Below are positions 13,935-16,342 of a DNA stretch of 16,342 nucleotides, piece after piece; positions within the stretch are counted from its first letter, which is position 1, and each line of letters begins with the position of its first letter. The stretch lies in NCBI GenBank assembly GCA_023266435.1, contig JAHFQF010000022.1, positions 1 through 16,342 of the forward strand, in the 5' to 3' direction. Source of the stretch: Legionellales bacterium (GTDB lineage: Bacteria > Pseudomonadota > Gammaproteobacteria > Berkiellales > Berkiellaceae). The notes under the pieces are model-generated. The model had not been told where the DNA came from. It was given only the letters and a program-made list of their open reading frames with translations, and ran no database searches. The position numbers and the translations under genes were made by a program.

Positions 13935-15398
13935 CTAATAATTGGGTACTAATAAACGCTGGCCGTATAGAAAAGTAATATTTAGCCTGCGTTTATCAAA
14001 TTGATCTTTAAACTTTATTTCATCCGTCTCGTGAAACAGAGTTGAGTTAAACATTAAAATTCGGTTTTCTTTATAAGGAATACGAATCGGTTTTGCGCAA
14101 GCATTTCTCAAAAATTCCCTGATTTTGTTTTGACTGGAATTATAGTCGCTGAAAGTCCAATTATCGGGAGACTCTTTATCCCACACAATCAATCCACATT
14201 TGCTTGGATCTAATACTGAGTCTTGCTCGGTTACCCACAAGTTCAAATTAACCGCAGCAAAATCCGCATGCAAGGTGATTCCTTTTAAATGACTATCGCA
14301 TTTAAAAGACCACGCTTGATTTAACCGATGACCAGAAAATATCCTAGGCATCTTTTTAGGAATTTCTCTGGCTATCTGCAGTAATAATGGGTTTGAAAAT
14401 CCCGCACCTAACATCGCCCCCAAATACCCTGTGTGATACACTTTTTTCCAAATACTAGATTCTACACAATGCCGCCTAAGATTAACCAAGGTTTCTGGCT
14501 TTAAAAAATCATCAATACAAACCATTTCTGGCTTACTATCAAAATACTCTTCCTCAATGGCTTGATAATTCAACTCTGGATTTAATGCACCACCAGGGAT
14601 TTCTTCTGGGCAGTAAATATGTATACTTTCACAAAAAGAAGGCGCTATGCTCTGAATCATTTTAGCATTCAGCTTGATAGAGTAAGGCATGTTTTTATCA
14701 GGATACGCTTCCAAAATTTCCTGCAGGCTATCCAGGTAAGCCACGTGATCGCTGGCTTTCACATACCCTCTCTCAATTAAATATTGTAGCTGTTGATAGT
14801 CATGCTCCACTTTGTGGCGCATCACTCCATTTTCAGGCAGAAAAACTCTACCTTCATCTACGCTTTGTCTCGCTTTGCTTAAATAATGTAAAGCTGTTTT
14901 ATTGTCTTCCTTCCAAAGACTTACCAAGCCTAAATTAGTATAAACCTCATGAGTCTCGTGCTTTAACTCAATTGCCTTTTTAAATGCAGTTTCCGCTTCT
15001 TCAATTGAATCCACTCTCAAATACTTAAAACCCAGCATAGCGTAAATTTCGGCATGATTCGGATTGAGTTGCAAAACTTTTTTACATGACTCTATTGACA
15101 ATAAAGGCTCATTTTTTTCTTGTTGAATTAAAGCCAGAATAATATATGCTTGCTCTGAGTTTTTGTTTTTTTGAATAGATAAATTAATCAGCATCTCAGC
15201 TTCTGATAACTTACCGAGCTTAAAAAAAGCATACGCTTTAAAACGATAAGCTTCGCTGTCATTGGCATAAATTGCAATCGTCTGATCACAAAGTTTTACC
15301 AATTCATCATAAGCTTTAAAATCAGCCAATTCAGACATGATTTGATATAACGCAACCTGATCACGCGGCACGCTCTTAATCATTGGTTTTTTAGACAC
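13935..15398 (-). CDS. TPR protein with C-terminal 2-oxoglutarate/Fe(II) oxygenase domain (copy 1)
   Basis: 487 residues from a GTG at 15398. AGGAGG lies five bases ahead of this GTG, whereas the upstream ATG (15437) and TTG (15443) have no ribosome binding site and lie in or beside a repeat. TPR repeats span about 15-180 (a clear one at 115-148, HAEIYAMLGFKYLRVDSIEEA...). The oxygenase domain has H377-A-D379 (ITLHADFAAVNLNLW), distal H456 (STLFHETDE) and Arg 470/471 (KRRLNITFLYGQ). Blocks shared with the downstream paralogue include HTGYLGAM / QNGYLGAM, WSFKC / WCFKC, FSDYN and PYKENRI, so the two arose by duplication. All ligands are kept in both copies. Placed after fliS and the FliT-like gene in the same direction, it may be expressed with the filament-cap chaperones. 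A role in modifying flagellar proteins is inferred. Confidence 0.87.
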   Translation of the reverse strand: MSKKPMIKSVPRDQVALYQIMSELADFKAYDELVKLCDQTIAIYANDSEAYRFKAYAFFKLGKLSEAEMLINLSIQKNKNSEQAYIILALIQQEKNEPLLSIESCKKVLQLNPNHAEIYAMLGFKYLRVDSIEEAETAFKKAIELKHETHEVYTNLGLVSLWKEDNKTALHYLSKARQSVDEGRVFLPENGVMRHKVEHDYQQLQYLIERGYVKASDHVAYLDSLQEILEAYPDKNMPYSIKLNAKMIQSIAPSFCESIHIYCPEEIPGGALNPELNYQAIEEEYFDSKPEMVCIDDFLKPETLVNLRRHCVESSIWKKVYHTGYLGAMLGAGFSNPLLLQIAREIPKKMPRIFSGHRLNQAWSFKCDSHLKGITLHADFAAVNLNLWVTEQDSVLDPSKCGLIVWDKESPDNWTFSDYNSSQNKIREFLRNACAKPIRIPYKENRILMFNSTLFHETDEIKFKDQFDKRRLNITFLYGQRLLVPNY

Positions 15399-15436
15399 GG
15401 ATCCCTCCTGTAGTGCGCACTCAACCCTGCGCCGCA

Positions 15437-15532
15437 TAGTCAAAGTAATTGATTTTTAGGCTAGGCGTCGAGTCACTAGCAACCGAAATGCACATGTAGC
15501 ACCTGAGTCTTGCGAGCAGACGAAGACTATAT
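15437..15532 (+). repeat. Dispersed palindromic repeat, family A, copy 3 (96 bp)
   Basis: Begins TAGTCAAAGTAATT, then TTTTTAGGCTAGGCGTCGAG, a palindromic centre (GCAACCGAAATGCACATG against CTCGCAAGACTCAGGTGC on the other strand), and ends GACGAAGACTATAT. It is the closest relative of 673-797, which has 29 extra bases. It lies upstream of the first oxygenase gene and may separate it from fliT. Confidence 0.8.
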
Positions 15533-15593
15533 ACCAAAGATACTCCAAAATACCTTTTCCTAGCTGCTCCAACCTTGAAGCATCTTGGGTATA
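15530..15593. repeat. Palindromic repeat family C (TATACC ... GGTATA, 64 bp)
   Basis: The arms are TATACCAAAGATACTCCAAA (from 15530) and, on the other strand from 15593, TATACCCAAGATGCTTCAAG: 16 of 20 bases agree. The ends resemble the TATACCCAAG..CTTGAAG termini of ERIC-like and Vibrio intergenic repeats; that resemblance is from memory. It overlaps the end of family A copy 3 by three bases, and a half-arm occupies the same place beside copy 1. The fold could form a stem in transcripts running from fliT. Confidence 0.7.
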
Positions 15594-15608
15594 GCATGCT
15601 TCATTTTT

Positions 15609-15911
15609 TCACTCCGAAGTATACTTTAAAACCTTACTTTTTGACGCGACAACCGTGTCATGCTTATTTTTAGTATCTGACAATAAGTTTAAAGATTTTT
15701 CAAAAATCACATGATGCATCTCTTTTAGCTCTAGCAACAGCCCATGCACCTCCTCATCCAGATAGTCTTCAGGCGTGAAAACCAATAAATTAATCTCTGC
15801 CTGGCATTGATTTAAAGCGCCCTGAAAGGCATCGAAATCACTCCAATTATTCAGAATATCCTGATAAGAGGCAATAATTCCACCAATTTCTGCGTGTAAT
15901 TTATTTTTCAT
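15609..15911 (-). CDS. fliT: Small FliT-like protein, probable flagellar chaperone
   Basis: 100 residues, predicted mostly helical (SYQDILNNWSDFDAFQGALNQC..., LLLELKEMHHVIFEKSLNLL), without membrane segment or signal. FliT, of similar size and helical content, is the export chaperone of the cap protein FliD and sits directly after fliS in many flagellated bacteria. FliT sequences vary greatly, so the call depends on position, size and fold. The ATG overlaps the end of fliS by 11 bases, indicating translational coupling. It could instead be an unrelated small helical protein. Confidence 0.6.
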   Translation of the reverse strand: MKNKLHAEIGGIIASYQDILNNWSDFDAFQGALNQCQAEINLLVFTPEDYLDEEVHGLLLELKEMHHVIFEKSLNLLSDTKNKHDTVVASKSKVLKYTSE

Positions 15912-16314
15912 TATTTTTTGAACTCAAGTAATCTTGATAAGAAATCGCATCCCAACCAGATTTGATAGTGTTCATTAGGCGCAATACTTCCTCTACCATT
16001 TCAGCGCTATTTTTATAGCTTGCTTCTAATACTCGGTTCATCATGTAATGATATAAATTATCTAAGTCAGCAGCTAACGCCTCACAATCTTTTTGAGGAT
16101 CTAAGCTAGCCTGTAGGATCCCTAAGATAGTCACTACTTGACTCAAGCATTCGCCTTTCACTTTAATATTATTTGCTTCGATTGCATGTTTTGCTAACGC
16201 CAGCTTTTCAATCACAAACTGCATTAAATATTGGACTGTTTGATGTGGATCAAAATTCAAATCCTCTGTTTTACTTTGATTGACTTGCTTATATGCTTGC
16301 GATCCTTTATTCAT
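15901..16314 (-). CDS. fliS: Flagellin export chaperone FliS
   Basis: 137 residues, typical for FliS, which binds the C-terminal disordered part of flagellin and delivers it to the export gate while blocking premature polymerisation. It opens with the usual AYKQV segment (Tyr8), followed by the four-helix bundle: VQYLMQFVIEKLALAKHAIEANN, KGECLSQVVTILGILQASLD, LDNLYHYMMNRVLEASYKN, and EMVEEVLRLMNTIKSGWDAI. The LDNLYHYM..L..A segment is especially conserved in the family. AAGGA lies nine bases before the ATG. fliD is expected immediately upstream, beyond the window. Confidence 0.93.
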   Translation of the reverse strand: MNKGSQAYKQVNQSKTEDLNFDPHQTVQYLMQFVIEKLALAKHAIEANNIKVKGECLSQVVTILGILQASLDPQKDCEALAADLDNLYHYMMNRVLEASYKNSAEMVEEVLRLMNTIKSGWDAISYQDYLSSKNNEK

Positions 16315-16342
16315 ACTACACAGTCCTTATTTTTTAGTAAAA

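Noticed and set aside
1..16342. tRNA, rRNA or riboswitch
   Set aside because: No cloverleaf, rRNA-like or known riboswitch sequence recognised in the gaps.

Overview
This window is a flagellar gene cluster on the minus strand of a low-GC (about 40 percent by eye) gammaproteobacterium. The set of fliS, a FleQ-type regulator, a FleR-type regulator, fliEFGHIJ and a STAS/PP2C module matches the class II/III flagellar region of Pseudomonas-, Vibrio- and Legionella-like bacteria. Base composition and the abundance of palindromic intergenic repeats would fit a Legionellales-type genome, but the genus is a guess.

Layout, read in the direction of most transcription (high to low coordinates). 16314-15609: fliS and a small FliT-like gene. 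15398-12439: two paralogous genes joining TPR repeats to a 2-oxoglutarate/Fe(II) oxygenase domain. 12438-12151: a block made almost wholly of nested palindromic repeats. 12150-9844: a gene on the opposite strand, TPR repeats followed by only the first lobe of an O-GlcNAc-transferase-type (GT41) catalytic region. 9664-8348: fleQ. 8209-6941: a sigma-54 activator with the AAA+ and DNA-binding parts of FleR but a PAS domain where the receiver should be; no fleS is present. 6924-1655: fliE, F, G, H, I, J, tightly packed with 1-12 base gaps or overlaps. 1424-795: two STAS (anti-sigma antagonist-like) genes. 711-1: the start of a PP2C/SpoIIE phosphatase that runs out of the window.

How it works together. 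FleQ would start the hierarchy. A near-consensus -24/-12 promoter lies directly before the PAS-FleR gene, so FleQ with RpoN probably switches on PAS-FleR, and PAS-FleR with RpoN the basal body genes. A GTCA-N6-TGAC FleQ-type box sits on the presumed -35 of fleQ, suggesting autoregulation. FleQ has lost all five residues that contact c-di-GMP in the Pseudomonas protein. FliE-FliF-FliG form the rod junction, MS ring and rotor; FliH-FliI-FliJ the export ATPase complex. STAS proteins and the phosphatase resemble the HsbA/HsbR partner-switch; one STAS copy has Ala at the phosphoserine position.

Most unusual parts: (1) the TPR-oxygenase pair plus TPR-GT41 half-enzyme set between the flagellar chaperones and fleQ, a candidate hydroxylation/glycosylation module for flagellar or secreted proteins; (2) both signalling regulators whose relatives carry receiver domains (FleR and the phosphatase) lack them here; (3) a family of palindromic repeats, one copy of which provides the stop codon of a STAS gene and overlaps the start of the phosphatase gene.
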